Assembly: GCA_000421085.1 (NCBI GenBank) | Contig: ATWE01000018.1 | Location: 33,770 to 97,769 of the forward strand | Source: Ensifer sp. USDA 6670 | GTDB taxonomy: Bacteria > Pseudomonadota > Alphaproteobacteria > Rhizobiales > Rhizobiaceae | DNA length: 64,000 bases | Direction: 5' to 3' | Shown: piece after piece, positions 8,613 to 17,725 of the stretch | How positions within the stretch are numbered: position 1 is the stretch's first letter | Layout: each line of letters opens with the position of its first letter | Translations under genes and position numbers: made by a program | The notes under the pieces: model-generated | Seen by the model: the letters and a program-made list of their open reading frames with translations, nothing else | Databases searched by the model: none | What the model was told of the DNA's origin: nothing

Positions 8613-10538
8613 ATGCGGAGAGGAATGTCTCCACCACGATCGAGTATTGCGCACTGGAAGACAGCGACCGCGCTCACAATCGTGGCATCGGCGGTGCTCG
8701 GCCCGGTTTCCGTTGAGCAGGCACACGCGTTCAAGATCTTCGGCATGCGCTTCTTCGAAAGCGCCGAAGAGGAAGTGCAGGTCATAGATCCCGTCCGTTA
8801 TACGCTGACTTTCGAGCCCGGAACGGATGACGAGGAGCTCCGGGAGGCTCTCGAAAACGGCTCGCGGCTCGTTCAGGATCAGGAAGAACCGGTGTCGGGC
8901 GATCTTGGCCTGGCGATCAAGGCGCGCGACGACCGCGATCGGCTCCTGGCCGTTCTCTATGAAAAGGCGCGTTACGGCGGCACCGTCAGCATTCTGGTCA
9001 ACGGCCAGGACATAGACAGCCTACCCCCGGACCCGGCTTTCCCCGACGGCCAGCCCGTACCGGTCGTGGTTCGCGTTGCTCCCGGGCCGGCGTTCACGCT
9101 GGGCACGGTCAGGCTCGAGGGAGACGCGGCACGGCTCGATCCCGCCGCCTACGACCTCGAGCGCGGCGCCCGAGCCGACTCGACCTTGATCATCAAGGCG
9201 GGCGAGCAGATCGTGAACGATCTCAAGGAACAGAGCAGGCCGCTGGCCAAGCTCGCCGAGCGCAGCGTCGTTGCCGATCACGCGACGTCCACGGTCGACG
9301 TAACGATCCGCGCCGATGGCGGGCCGGTTGCGCCCGTCGGCGAGTTGACCGTCAGCGGCGCCAGAACGGTCGATCCGGATTTCGTCAAGGACTATTCCCG
9401 TCTGAACCACGGCCGTCCTTACTCGCCGGAGAATATTCGCAAGGCCGCCGAGCGCCTGCGGCAGCTGAACGTCTTTTCCAGCGTCACCATCAACGAGGCC
9501 GACGGGCTCGCGCCCGACGGCACGATTCCGATGAACATCCAGGTATCCGAAGGCAAGCACCGCTATTTCGGTTTCGGCGGACAGGTCTCGACCACGGACG
9601 GCCTTGGCCTCCAGGGCTATTGGGGACATCGCAATCTCTTCGGACGCGCAGAATCGCTTCGGATCGAAGGCTCGGTCGATCGCCTCGGCGAGACCACCGA
9701 TGTCGCCGGGCTCGATTATTCGGCCGGCATTCTCTTTGCGAAACCCGGCGCCTTCGGACCGGCGTCGACCTTCACCGCAAGCGTCAAGGCGGCGATCGTC
9801 GATCCGGATGCCTATAGTGCCAAAACGGTTACCGCCGCGGCCGGCGCCGCTTTCGAGCTTTCGCCCGAAGACACGTTCTCCGTCGGCGCGGAAGTGGGCT
9901 GGGCGGATGTCGACGACGCTTTCGGCTCGAAGTCCTATATCACCGCAGCCCTCCCGTTCGAATATGTCCGCGACGCACGCGACGACAAGCTGAACCCGAC
10001 GGAGGGCTACCGGGCGCTGATCAATGCCAAGCCGAGCTACGAGATCGAGGGACAGACCTTTTTCAGCTCCTTCGAAGCTTCCGCGTCCGGCTATTACGCC
10101 TTTGGGACCGAAAAGCGCTTCGTACTGGCCGGCAAGCTCGGCGCCGGCGTGCTCGTCGGTGGCGACGAACTCTCCGATATTCCAGCGACCCGGCGGTTCT
10201 TCCTCGGCGGCGGCGGGTCGGTGCGCGGCTATTCCTACCAGGAGATCAGCCCCCGCGACGCCGATGACGAACTGACCGGCGGACGCTCCTATGTGAGCGG
10301 CTCCCTCGAAGCCCGCATCGCCGTCACCGATACGATCGGCGTCGTGCCTTTCATCGATGCCGGCACGGTTTCGGATAGCACGGCGCCGGATTTCTCCGAC
10401 ATCCGGGCCGGCGCGGGCATCGGTCTGCGCTATGCGACTCCCTTCGGGCCGATCCGACTCGACTTCGCCGTGCCGCTCAACAAATATCCGGGGGGCACGG
10501 ATTACGGAATCTATGCCGGTATCGGCCAGTCCTTCTGA
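8613..10538 (+). CDS. tamA: TamA, Omp85-family outer-membrane barrel of the translocation and assembly module
   Basis: 641 residues with a signal peptide (hydrophobic stretch about residues 16-39, cleavage near EQAHA). POTRA-type regions follow; GELTVSGARTVDPDFVKDY...YSPENIRKAAERLRQLNVFSSVTI is the last POTRA before the barrel. The 16-strand barrel ends in the usual terminal Phe (GIGQSF), and the Omp85 motif VRGY appears as GGGGSVRGYSYQE. TamA works with TamB, encoded 122 bases downstream, in inserting or moving outer-membrane components. An alternative start at 8625 has GGAG four bases upstream. The gap 8345-8612 shows no gene and presumably holds the promoter. Confidence 0.93.
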   Translation: MRRGMSPPRSSIAHWKTATALTIVASAVLGPVSVEQAHAFKIFGMRFFESAEEEVQVIDPVRYTLTFEPGTDDEELREALENGSRLVQDQEEPVSGDLGLAIKARDDRDRLLAVLYEKARYGGTVSILVNGQDIDSLPPDPAFPDGQPVPVVVRVAPGPAFTLGTVRLEGDAARLDPAAYDLERGARADSTLIIKAGEQIVNDLKEQSRPLAKLAERSVVADHATSTVDVTIRADGGPVAPVGELTVSGARTVDPDFVKDYSRLNHGRPYSPENIRKAAERLRQLNVFSSVTINEADGLAPDGTIPMNIQVSEGKHRYFGFGGQVSTTDGLGLQGYWGHRNLFGRAESLRIEGSVDRLGETTDVAGLDYSAGILFAKPGAFGPASTFTASVKAAIVDPDAYSAKTVTAAAGAAFELSPEDTFSVGAEVGWADVDDAFGSKSYITAALPFEYVRDARDDKLNPTEGYRALINAKPSYEIEGQTFFSSFEASASGYYAFGTEKRFVLAGKLGAGVLVGGDELSDIPATRRFFLGGGGSVRGYSYQEISPRDADDELTGGRSYVSGSLEARIAVTDTIGVVPFIDAGTVSDSTAPDFSDIRAGAGIGLRYATPFGPIRLDFAVPLNKYPGGTDYGIYAGIGQSF

Positions 10539-10660
10539 TGCCCGGACTATTTGCTGCATGCGCGCGACACCGTGGTAAGATGAGCGAAGTCCCGCCTGCC
10601 GGGCGATGTGCCGGCACTCTACCGATTCCAGAGCGGCGCAACATGGACTATGGATAGGAC

Positions 10661-13600
10661 ATGAATCAGGTCACCCTTTTCCTTCGATCTGCGCTGCGGT
10701 ATTTCTTCGCCGCCCTCGGCACTTTCGTGGTCGTGCTCCTCCTGCTCGTCGGCTTTCTGGGCTTCACGGTTCCCGGCGCCCGCGTTGTCGCCTGGGCGAT
10801 CGAGAAATATGCGGCGACCCCCGACCAGATCGTACGCATTGCCGACCCGGGCGCGCTTCTGACCGGCGACTTCACGGCCGGCACCATTACGCTCTTCGAT
10901 GGGGAAGGCATTTATGCCGAGGTCCGCGACCTTTCGGTGGACTGGTCGCCCGCCGAACTATTCTCGCTCCGCTTCGACTCCAGCAGGATTTCGGCCGGCT
11001 CGGTCCGCGTCGAACGGTTGCCGGTCCCCTCGACCGAAACCCAGGAAGTGCGCTCCACCTTCGCCCTTCCGGTGGACGTGAAGATCGATGCCTTCGATCT
11101 CAAGGAAATCGTGCTCGGCAAACAGATCGCTGGCGAGGATCATTTCCTCACCGCCAAAGGCAAGGTCGACGCGACCAATTCCAGCATCGCTCTCGTGCTC
11201 GATGCCGCCGAACGGGACCGCCCGGATGCGCGCGCGACCGCCGACCTCGTCTTCAACCCGGCCGGCAACCAGCTGAAGCTTGAAGCCGAGCTCGCGGAGC
11301 CGAAGGGCGGCCTTCTGGCGAGACTGCTCCGCCTGCCGGGAGAACCTGCCGTCAACATGACCGTGACCGGACAGGGACCGCTTTCCGATTGGGCGGGCTC
11401 GGGTACGGTTACGCTCGACGGAAGCGAGATCCTTCGGCTCGACGGGCAGCACGTGCTGGCGGCCGAGGGAATGCACATGCTTACCGTATCCGGCGGCGGC
11501 GCTTTCGCCACGCTGATGCCGCCGGCCTTCAGGCCGCTCTTCGAAGGGGAGAGCCGGATCGACCTGACGGCTGCCTTTGACGGCAAGAGCAAGGTCCGCA
11601 TCGATGCAGGCAAGGTTTCGACCGGCGCCATGACGCTCGATGTCTCCGGCACGGTCGACAGCCGCGGCGAGAACAACCTCCAGGCACGGCTCGCCGGTAC
11701 GAGCGGGCCTTTCGATTTCCGCTGGCCGCTGAAAGACGGCGAGCTGCAGGCGCTTGTCGATACCGCAAACCTGTCGCTGATCGGCGACGGGCAGTCGGCA
11801 ATCCTCGATATCGCCGCCAATGTCCCGTCCGTGAACCTGCCGCAGGGACGGCTCGGTGGCCTCCGGCTGTCGGCACGGAGCGACGCCTTCAACCTGGAGA
11901 GCCGGTCGGGTCCCCTGAAGACGACCGTCGAAGTCGCCGAGAGCCGTTTGGCAAATGCCGAGCTCGATCGGGCGGTGCAGGCGCCCCTGAAGCTCGACGG
12001 CGCCATCGCCGTTACTCCGGAAGAAATCCGTTTCGACCCGCTGGAGATCGAAAGCGCGAGCATCGGCGGCACGGTCACCGGCAGCTTCGATCGCGTCGAA
12101 ACGACGCTCGAGGCGGCATTCAAGGTCTTTGCCGTGCGAGAGGTCCTGCCGCCGGGGCTTGCCGACAAATTCGACAGGACGATCGCCCTTGCGGGCAATG
12201 CGGTCGTGGAACAGGACGGCAGCGTCCGGCTGAGCGAACTCGACGTCAAGTCCGGTGCGATCGACGCCTCCGGCTCCGTTGCGCTTGCCGGAAGCACTGT
12301 GACTGCGGACATCCAGGGAACGCTGCCTGAACTCGGACGGCTGCTAGCCGATGCGAAGGGCTCGGCCGCCTTCCACGCGGTCGCCTCCGGCCCACTGAAC
12401 AAGCTCGGCATCGAAGCAGAGATAACCTCAAGCGGAGCGACGCTTGCCGGCCGCACACTGGACGATCTCGTCGTCAATGCCGACGCCACCGTGACGCCGG
12501 GGAGCCCCGAAGCGAAGCTGACGGCAACCGGCACCCTCGACGGTCAGGCGATCGACGTCCGCGCCGACGTCGTCACCAAGGATGGCCGCACCTCGATCCC
12601 CGCCCTCGAGGCAAAGATCGGCGACAACCGGCTGACCGGCGCCATTGAGCTTACAGCCGATTTCAAGCCGAACGGAACGATCGACTTCAACTTGCCCGAT
12701 CTCGGCCTCCTTGCCGCCATGGCCGGACAGCAGGCATCCGGCGATCTTGCCGGCTCCGCGACGATCCGGACAGCCGGGGGCGTCACATCGCTCGCGCTGA
12801 CGGCCCGCGGCGAAAGCATCAGGCGTGACGCATTGACCGTTGCCAAGCCGGTGGTCGACGTCACCGTCGCCGATCTTGCCAGACTGGCGATCAAGGGCGG
12901 TGTCAGGGCCGAAAGCGTCGTTCAAGGCGAAAACCGCCTGACGGATATCGATATCGCCTTCGAGCAAGAGGCGGAAAGAACGGGTTTCTCGGTCGGTGCC
13001 GAATATGAAGGCGCTCCGCTCGCGGCGACCGGCGATCTCGCGAACCGTGACGGCCGGACCGAGATAAGCCTTGCATCGGCCTCGGCGACAGCCAGGCGCA
13101 TCCCCCTGCAGCTTGCCCGGCCGAGCGTCATCGCCATCGAAAACGGCGTCGTGCATATCGTTGGGCTGACGATCCAGGCATCGACGGGCACGGTGGCCGT
13201 CACCGGTACGGCAGGCAAGACCCTCGATATTTCGGCGGATATCAGCGACCTGCCCGCCACCTTGATCCATACCGTCGCGCCGACACTCGGGGCCGAGGGG
13301 AAGATTACGGGCAAGGTGGACATCGCCGGGGATGGCGCGGCACCCGTCGTCCGCTACGACCTCACCTGGAGCGGCGCCTCGATCGCCTCCGTGCGGTCGG
13401 CCGGCATAACGGCAGAGGATCTGTCGGCGAAGGGAACCCTGACCGTCGCTGAGGACAGCATCCGTCTCGACCCCTTGGCCATCGAACGCGCGGGCTTTCG
13501 CGGCGACGTGACGGCCAGTCTCGACCGCGCCGACAACACGGGCCAGGCGAATTTCCAGTTCATTGCCGAACCCGCCGTGCTGCCGCCCGGCATCGGCGCA

Positions 13601-16270
13601 AAATTCGATGCGCCGATCACCGTCTCCGGCAAGATCGAGACAGGCGCCGGCGGCACCGTCGAACTGAGCGCGCTCGAAGTCAAATCCGGTACGGTCAACG
13701 CCACCGGTTCGGCCGCACTTGCCGAGGGCGCGTTGACGGCCGAGATAGAGGGCGCATTGCCGGATCTCGGCAAGCTGCTCGCCGAGGCCGAAGGCAAGGC
13801 TGCCTTCAGCGCCGACCTGTCCGGGCCGCTCGACGCGCTCGGCGTCAAGGCGGAAGTGACCTCCAGCGGCGCGGTCCTTGCGGGACGCACGCTTTCGGAT
13901 TTCGTGATCACCGCCGATGCGACGGCGAAACCCGGCAGTCCGCAGGCGAAGCTGACGGCGACTGGGGCTCTGGACGGCCAGGCGATCGACGTGAAGGCCG
14001 AGGTGCTCTCGAAGGACGGCCGCACCTCGATCCCGACCCTGGAGGCGAAGGTCGGCGACAACAGGTTGACCGGTGCGATCGATCTGACGGCAGACTTCAA
14101 GCCCGAGGGCACGATCGACTTCAATCTCCCGGATCTCGGCCTCCTTGCCGCCATGGCCGGCGAGAAGGTCTCCGGAGACCTCTCCGGATCGGCAGCAATC
14201 AGAACGGCGAATGGGGTGACCTCCCTTTCGCTGAGAGCGAATGGCAGCGGCATCAAGCGCGGCGATCTGACGATCGCAAAGCCGGTCGCCGATATCAGCA
14301 TCGCCGATGTGGCGGCACTCGCGATCAGGGGAAGCGTCAAGGCGGAAAACGTCGCTCAGGGTCAAAACCGTGTCACCGGCCTCAATCTCACCTTCGATCA
14401 GCAGGGCGGCAGGACCGGCTTTACCGTGGACGGCAGATATGACGGCGGTCCTCTTTCGGCGAAAGGCGACATGGTCGCAAGCGGCGGCCGCACCGAAGTC
14501 CGCCTCGCCTCTTTCGCGGCAACGCCCAAGCGGATACCGCTGAAGCTTGCACGCCCGACCGTCGTCGCGATCGAGAACGGCACGGTGCTTCTCGATGCCC
14601 TGACCATCGAGGCTTCGAGGGGCACGATCACGGTCGCCGGCTCTGCCGGACCGACGCTTGATATTTCGGCAAGGCTCAATGCGCTGCCTGCCGCACTGAT
14701 CAACACCTTCGCCCCGACGCTCGGGGCGGAAGGCACGATCGCCGGAACGGTGGACGTGGACGGAACGGCGGCGGCTCCGGTAGTCGTCTACGACCTCAGA
14801 TGGAGCGGCGCCTCGGTCGCAGCGGCGCGCGGCGCCGGCGTATCGTCGCTGGAGATTGCTGCAAAGGGGCGCTTCGCCGACAATCGCGTGACCGTCGATG
14901 CCACGGTCTCCGGGCCGGGAAACCTTTCCTTCCGGGGCGGCGGCAATGTCGAGCTTGGCGGCAACATGCCGATCTCGATGAAATTCGCCGGCGACGTACC
15001 CTTCGCGCTGCTCGCCAATATCATGGCGGAACAGGGCTTCACCCTGACCGGATCGGCCAAGGTCGACCTTTCGCTCTCCGGCTCGGCAAGGGCGCCGCAG
15101 ATTGCCGGCACGGTCTCGACTGCCGGCGCCCGGCTGGTGGACGTTCGCCGCAATCTCGCGCTCAACGACCTCACCGCCAATGTCGCACTCGACGGCAGGC
15201 AGGCGACGATCTCTCGCCTCTCGGGCAATCTCGCCAGCGGCGGATCGATCGAGGCGAGCGGAACCGTGGGCATCGTCCCCGGCTCCGGTTTCCCGGCGAA
15301 TCTCAGGATCCGGCTCAACAATGCGACCTATGTCGACGGCACGCTGTTTACCGCCAACCTTGCAGGCGACCTGACGCTCAACGGCCCCCTCGTCTCGACC
15401 CCCGTGCTTGGCGGAAGGCTGACGATCCGCAGGGCCGCGATCACCATACCGGAGAGGCTGCCGGCTTCGCTCTCGCAGATCGACATCAAACACCGCAACG
15501 CTCCGCCCCGGGTGCGCCAGATGACCAGGGACCTGCGCCGGGATAGGTCCGCCGGCACCGAGGCAAGCGGTGCGATCGCCTTCGATCTCGCCGTCAGTTC
15601 ACCGGGCCAGTTCTTCGTGCGCGGACGCGGCATCGATGCCGAACTCGGCGGCGATCTGACCATCCGCGGCACCGCCGTCCAGCCGATCGTTTCCGGTGGG
15701 TTCGACATGCGCCGCGGGCGCCTGGAGATCCTCGGCAAGCGGCTGACCTTCACCGACGGTCACATCGGCTTCGGCGGCGACCTCATTCCGACGCTCGATC
15801 TCGACGCGACCTCGAGCGCCGGATCGACGACGATCACCGTCAACGTCGCCGGCCCGGCCAACAACCCGACGGTGACCTTCTCCTCGTCACCGGCCCTGCC
15901 GCAGGACGAGATCCTGGCGCAGCTCATCTTCAACCGGTCGCTGAACAATCTTTCCGCCTTCCAGATCGCGCAGCTCGCCTCGGCCGTGGGCCAGCTTGCC
16001 GGCGGCGGATCGACCTCGCTGCTCGACGGCCTGCGCAACAAGCTCGGCGTCGACGATCTGGACATCACGACCGACGAGAGCGGCGGCGCCCAGGTGCGCG
16101 CCGGCAAATATCTCAACGACCGAACCTATCTCGAACTGCAGCAGGGCTCGGACTCGGCTTCCAGCAAAGCGGTCATCAATCTCGACATCGGCCGCGGCGT
16201 GAAGCTGAAGGGCGAAGCGGCCGGCGACGGTTCGGCCGCCGGAGGCATCTTCTTCGAGAGGGAATATTGA
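10661..16270 (+). CDS. tamB: TamB, inner-membrane-anchored bridging protein of the Tam complex (DUF490)
   Basis: 1869 residues, larger than E. coli TamB (about 1260). A single N-terminal membrane helix (about residues 8-40, FFAALGTFVVVLLLLVGFLG) anchors it in the inner membrane. The rest is beta-rich repeat typical of the AsmA/TamB/VPS13-like bridge family, ending in the conserved DUF490 domain (about 1500-1869; GRGIDAELGGDLTIRG, GGFDMRRGRLEILGKRLTF, AQLIFNRSL). TAGGAC precedes the start. It spans the periplasm to meet TamA, and related proteins carry lipids. The extra length is due to an in-frame tandem duplication of about 478 residues covering 12026-14893. Confidence 0.93.
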   Translation: MNQVTLFLRSALRYFFAALGTFVVVLLLLVGFLGFTVPGARVVAWAIEKYAATPDQIVRIADPGALLTGDFTAGTITLFDGEGIYAEVRDLSVDWSPAELFSLRFDSSRISAGSVRVERLPVPSTETQEVRSTFALPVDVKIDAFDLKEIVLGKQIAGEDHFLTAKGKVDATNSSIALVLDAAERDRPDARATADLVFNPAGNQLKLEAELAEPKGGLLARLLRLPGEPAVNMTVTGQGPLSDWAGSGTVTLDGSEILRLDGQHVLAAEGMHMLTVSGGGAFATLMPPAFRPLFEGESRIDLTAAFDGKSKVRIDAGKVSTGAMTLDVSGTVDSRGENNLQARLAGTSGPFDFRWPLKDGELQALVDTANLSLIGDGQSAILDIAANVPSVNLPQGRLGGLRLSARSDAFNLESRSGPLKTTVEVAESRLANAELDRAVQAPLKLDGAIAVTPEEIRFDPLEIESASIGGTVTGSFDRVETTLEAAFKVFAVREVLPPGLADKFDRTIALAGNAVVEQDGSVRLSELDVKSGAIDASGSVALAGSTVTADIQGTLPELGRLLADAKGSAAFHAVASGPLNKLGIEAEITSSGATLAGRTLDDLVVNADATVTPGSPEAKLTATGTLDGQAIDVRADVVTKDGRTSIPALEAKIGDNRLTGAIELTADFKPNGTIDFNLPDLGLLAAMAGQQASGDLAGSATIRTAGGVTSLALTARGESIRRDALTVAKPVVDVTVADLARLAIKGGVRAESVVQGENRLTDIDIAFEQEAERTGFSVGAEYEGAPLAATGDLANRDGRTEISLASASATARRIPLQLARPSVIAIENGVVHIVGLTIQASTGTVAVTGTAGKTLDISADISDLPATLIHTVAPTLGAEGKITGKVDIAGDGAAPVVRYDLTWSGASIASVRSAGITAEDLSAKGTLTVAEDSIRLDPLAIERAGFRGDVTASLDRADNTGQANFQFIAEPAVLPPGIGAKFDAPITVSGKIETGAGGTVELSALEVKSGTVNATGSAALAEGALTAEIEGALPDLGKLLAEAEGKAAFSADLSGPLDALGVKAEVTSSGAVLAGRTLSDFVITADATAKPGSPQAKLTATGALDGQAIDVKAEVLSKDGRTSIPTLEAKVGDNRLTGAIDLTADFKPEGTIDFNLPDLGLLAAMAGEKVSGDLSGSAAIRTANGVTSLSLRANGSGIKRGDLTIAKPVADISIADVAALAIRGSVKAENVAQGQNRVTGLNLTFDQQGGRTGFTVDGRYDGGPLSAKGDMVASGGRTEVRLASFAATPKRIPLKLARPTVVAIENGTVLLDALTIEASRGTITVAGSAGPTLDISARLNALPAALINTFAPTLGAEGTIAGTVDVDGTAAAPVVVYDLRWSGASVAAARGAGVSSLEIAAKGRFADNRVTVDATVSGPGNLSFRGGGNVELGGNMPISMKFAGDVPFALLANIMAEQGFTLTGSAKVDLSLSGSARAPQIAGTVSTAGARLVDVRRNLALNDLTANVALDGRQATISRLSGNLASGGSIEASGTVGIVPGSGFPANLRIRLNNATYVDGTLFTANLAGDLTLNGPLVSTPVLGGRLTIRRAAITIPERLPASLSQIDIKHRNAPPRVRQMTRDLRRDRSAGTEASGAIAFDLAVSSPGQFFVRGRGIDAELGGDLTIRGTAVQPIVSGGFDMRRGRLEILGKRLTFTDGHIGFGGDLIPTLDLDATSSAGSTTITVNVAGPANNPTVTFSSSPALPQDEILAQLIFNRSLNNLSAFQIAQLASAVGQLAGGGSTSLLDGLRNKLGVDDLDITTDESGGAQVRAGKYLNDRTYLELQQGSDSASSKAVINLDIGRGVKLKGEAAGDGSAAGGIFFEREY
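12026..14893 (+). repeat. In-frame tandem duplication inside tamB (two units of 1434 bases)
   Basis: Unit 1 is about 12026-13459 and unit 2 about 13460-14893. Matching points keep exactly the same offset of 1434 bases along the unit: IRFDPLEIE/IRLDPLAIE at 12026/13460, GQAID at 12547/13981, LGLLAAMAG at 12701/14135 and SGAS at 13371/14805. Both units share blocks such as DGRTSIP, LEAK and VGDNRLTGAI, and some stretches are identical at the DNA level, for example around 12699-12726. Confidence 0.9.
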
Positions 16271-16305
16271 TTCGGAGACACTGAGCGATCGAAAAAGGTT
16301 TTATT

Positions 16306-16357
16306 CAGCCCAAGGACTTGGGCTGGCTGGATTCCTGTGACAGGCACAGGAATGAGG
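16306..16357. repeat. 52-base two-hairpin intergenic repeat, copy 1
   Basis: Hairpin one is CAGCCCAA-GGAC-TTGGGCTG and hairpin two is ATTCCTGTG-ACAGG-CACAGGAAT. An identical 52-base copy is at 21496-21547. Both copies lie just after a plus-strand gene (tamB here, the chemoreceptor there) and face a convergent minus-strand gene, so they may act as bidirectional terminators. Confidence 0.85.
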
Positions 16358-16467
16358 CGGTCGGGGAGGCGCGTGTTGCGACAGCTTCCGTTTGCGGGTT
16401 TGCGAACCATCTCTCTCTGAGAGCACGGCCTGTCGAACGTATTGAGGGGGCCGCGCCAGTTCCTCCC

Positions 16468-16947
16468 TCACGCCGCGTTGCGGTCGACCCCGAATGCATC
16501 CAGTGATTCGCTCTCGTTGGTTGCCGTGAACAGCGCCCAGATATGACCGAACGGGTCGATGAGGGCGCCGACCCGGTCGCCGGTCGGCAGCGTTTCGGCG
16601 ACATTGCGCAGACTGGCGCCGGAGCCCATCGCCCTTTCGAGCACGCGGTCCACATCATCGACGTGCAGTTCGAGGATCGCCGCGGTCGTGCCGAGCGCGT
16701 GCGGCGATCGCGGTCCGCCAAGCCTCGGTTCGGCATCCCGGCGCGGATTAGCGCCGGCCACCCGGAAAACCGAGTCACCGATGCAGAGATCGGCACTCGT
16801 CAAAATGCCGCTCCACTCGTGCCGCTGCAGCAGTTCGGCGCCGAAGACATCGCGGTAGAACGCAATCGCCCGCTCCTCGTCACCATGCCTGACGAAGAGC
16901 TTTATGCAGATCTGCCGTACCGACGGACCGCCGGAGTAACTGGCCAT
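16468..16947 (-). CDS. VOC-superfamily (glyoxalase/PhnB-like) protein
   Basis: 159 residues with the paired beta-alpha-beta-beta-beta fold signature: IKLFVRHGDEERAIAFYRDVFGAELLQRHEW in the first half and AAILELHVDDVDRVLERAMGSGASLRNVAETLPTGDRVGALIDPFGHIWALFT in the second, which is close to PhnB-type VOC proteins. Metal-ligand positions are plausible (His in ELHVDD, DPFGHIW) but the function is unknown. AGGGAGG five bases upstream supports the start at 16947. It converges on tamB and lies downstream of an Lrp-type regulator on the same strand. Confidence 0.82.
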   Translation of the reverse strand: MASYSGGPSVRQICIKLFVRHGDEERAIAFYRDVFGAELLQRHEWSGILTSADLCIGDSVFRVAGANPRRDAEPRLGGPRSPHALGTTAAILELHVDDVDRVLERAMGSGASLRNVAETLPTGDRVGALIDPFGHIWALFTATNESESLDAFGVDRNAA

Positions 16948-17080
16948 GGCAACCTCCCTGGATCGCAATGATGTCGCGCGGGTGGAACCCGGGATCAGAA
17001 ACGCCATCGTTCAAAATGAGACCGAATGCCGCGGAGACCGCGCCCGTGCTCATGCCTCTCTTGTTTGCTGAGAGGAACAT

Positions 17081-17096
17081 CTTATCGGAAGATAAG
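17081..17096. promoter_or_regulatory. Palindrome CTTATC-GGAA-GATAAG upstream of the VOC gene
   Basis: A perfect six-base inverted repeat between the Lrp-type gene and the VOC gene. The nine-mer CATCTTATC that starts it (17078-17086) occurs again at 17623-17631 between the Lrp gene and arginase. This makes it a candidate operator for the Lrp-type regulator; no direct evidence. Confidence 0.3.
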
Positions 17097-17151
17097 AACA
17101 AATCAAGAACAAAAGCAGCCGTGAGTTGCCGATTTGCGCCGAGGCGTCGCC

Positions 17152-17586
17152 TCACGAAGACCCGGTCAACTTGCTGGTCTTCAGCAGAATGTTCGTTTCG
17201 GTCACGGTGATGCCGTCGATCAAACGGATGCGCCGCAAGGTCTCGTCGAAGCTCGCAAGGTCCCGGTCCTCGAGTTCGGCAATGAAGTCCCACCTGCCGT
17301 TGGTGCTGTGCAGCGCCCGGACCTGCGGCAGCCCGCGCAATTGCTCGGCAACGCGGTCTGCCATCTTTCCGTGAACCTCGATCATCACCACGGCCCTGAC
17401 GCCGGAGGCGGGGATTTCCGCGCCGGTGCGGATGGTGAAAGCGGCAATCGTCCCATTCGCGACGAGGCGGTCGATGCGCGCTGCGACCGTCGCACGCGAG
17501 ACGCCGGTCATTGCCGAAAGCGTGGAGACGGGCATGCGCGAATTTTGCCGGAGAGCGCTGATGAGCGCCTGATCGAGATCATCCAT
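17152..17586 (-). CDS. Lrp/AsnC-family transcriptional regulator, divergent from arginase
   Basis: 144 residues. The N-terminal helix-turn-helix is LDQALISALRQNSRMPVSTLSAMTGVSRATVAARIDRLVANGTI (about 4-47); the C-terminal RAM ligand-binding domain follows (AVVMIEVHGKMADRVAEQLRGLPQVRALHSTNGRWDFIAELE). Lrp-type proteins of this kind usually control a divergent amino-acid gene, and here the neighbour is arginase, so sensing arginine or ornithine is the simplest guess. The shared intergenic region is 17587-17725. Confidence 0.9.
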   Translation of the reverse strand: MDDLDQALISALRQNSRMPVSTLSAMTGVSRATVAARIDRLVANGTIAAFTIRTGAEIPASGVRAVVMIEVHGKMADRVAEQLRGLPQVRALHSTNGRWDFIAELEDRDLASFDETLRRIRLIDGITVTETNILLKTSKLTGSS

Positions 17587-17725
17587 CTGGTCACTTCGTC
17601 AAAAGAGACTTGACACTTTGCGCATCTTATCTTTCCAATCGACAGTTTTCCATCTTTTTGCCGCCACGCTTTTTGAGGATAATCCGCCGGACTTCACGGG
17701 AACAGGACGAAGGGACGAGGCGGAC

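Noticed and set aside
12428..15493. A 1021-codon open frame on the minus strand inside tamB
   Set aside because: Antisense to TamB; its composition (Arg, Gly, Asp repeats) mirrors the repetitive beta-strand coding of tamB.
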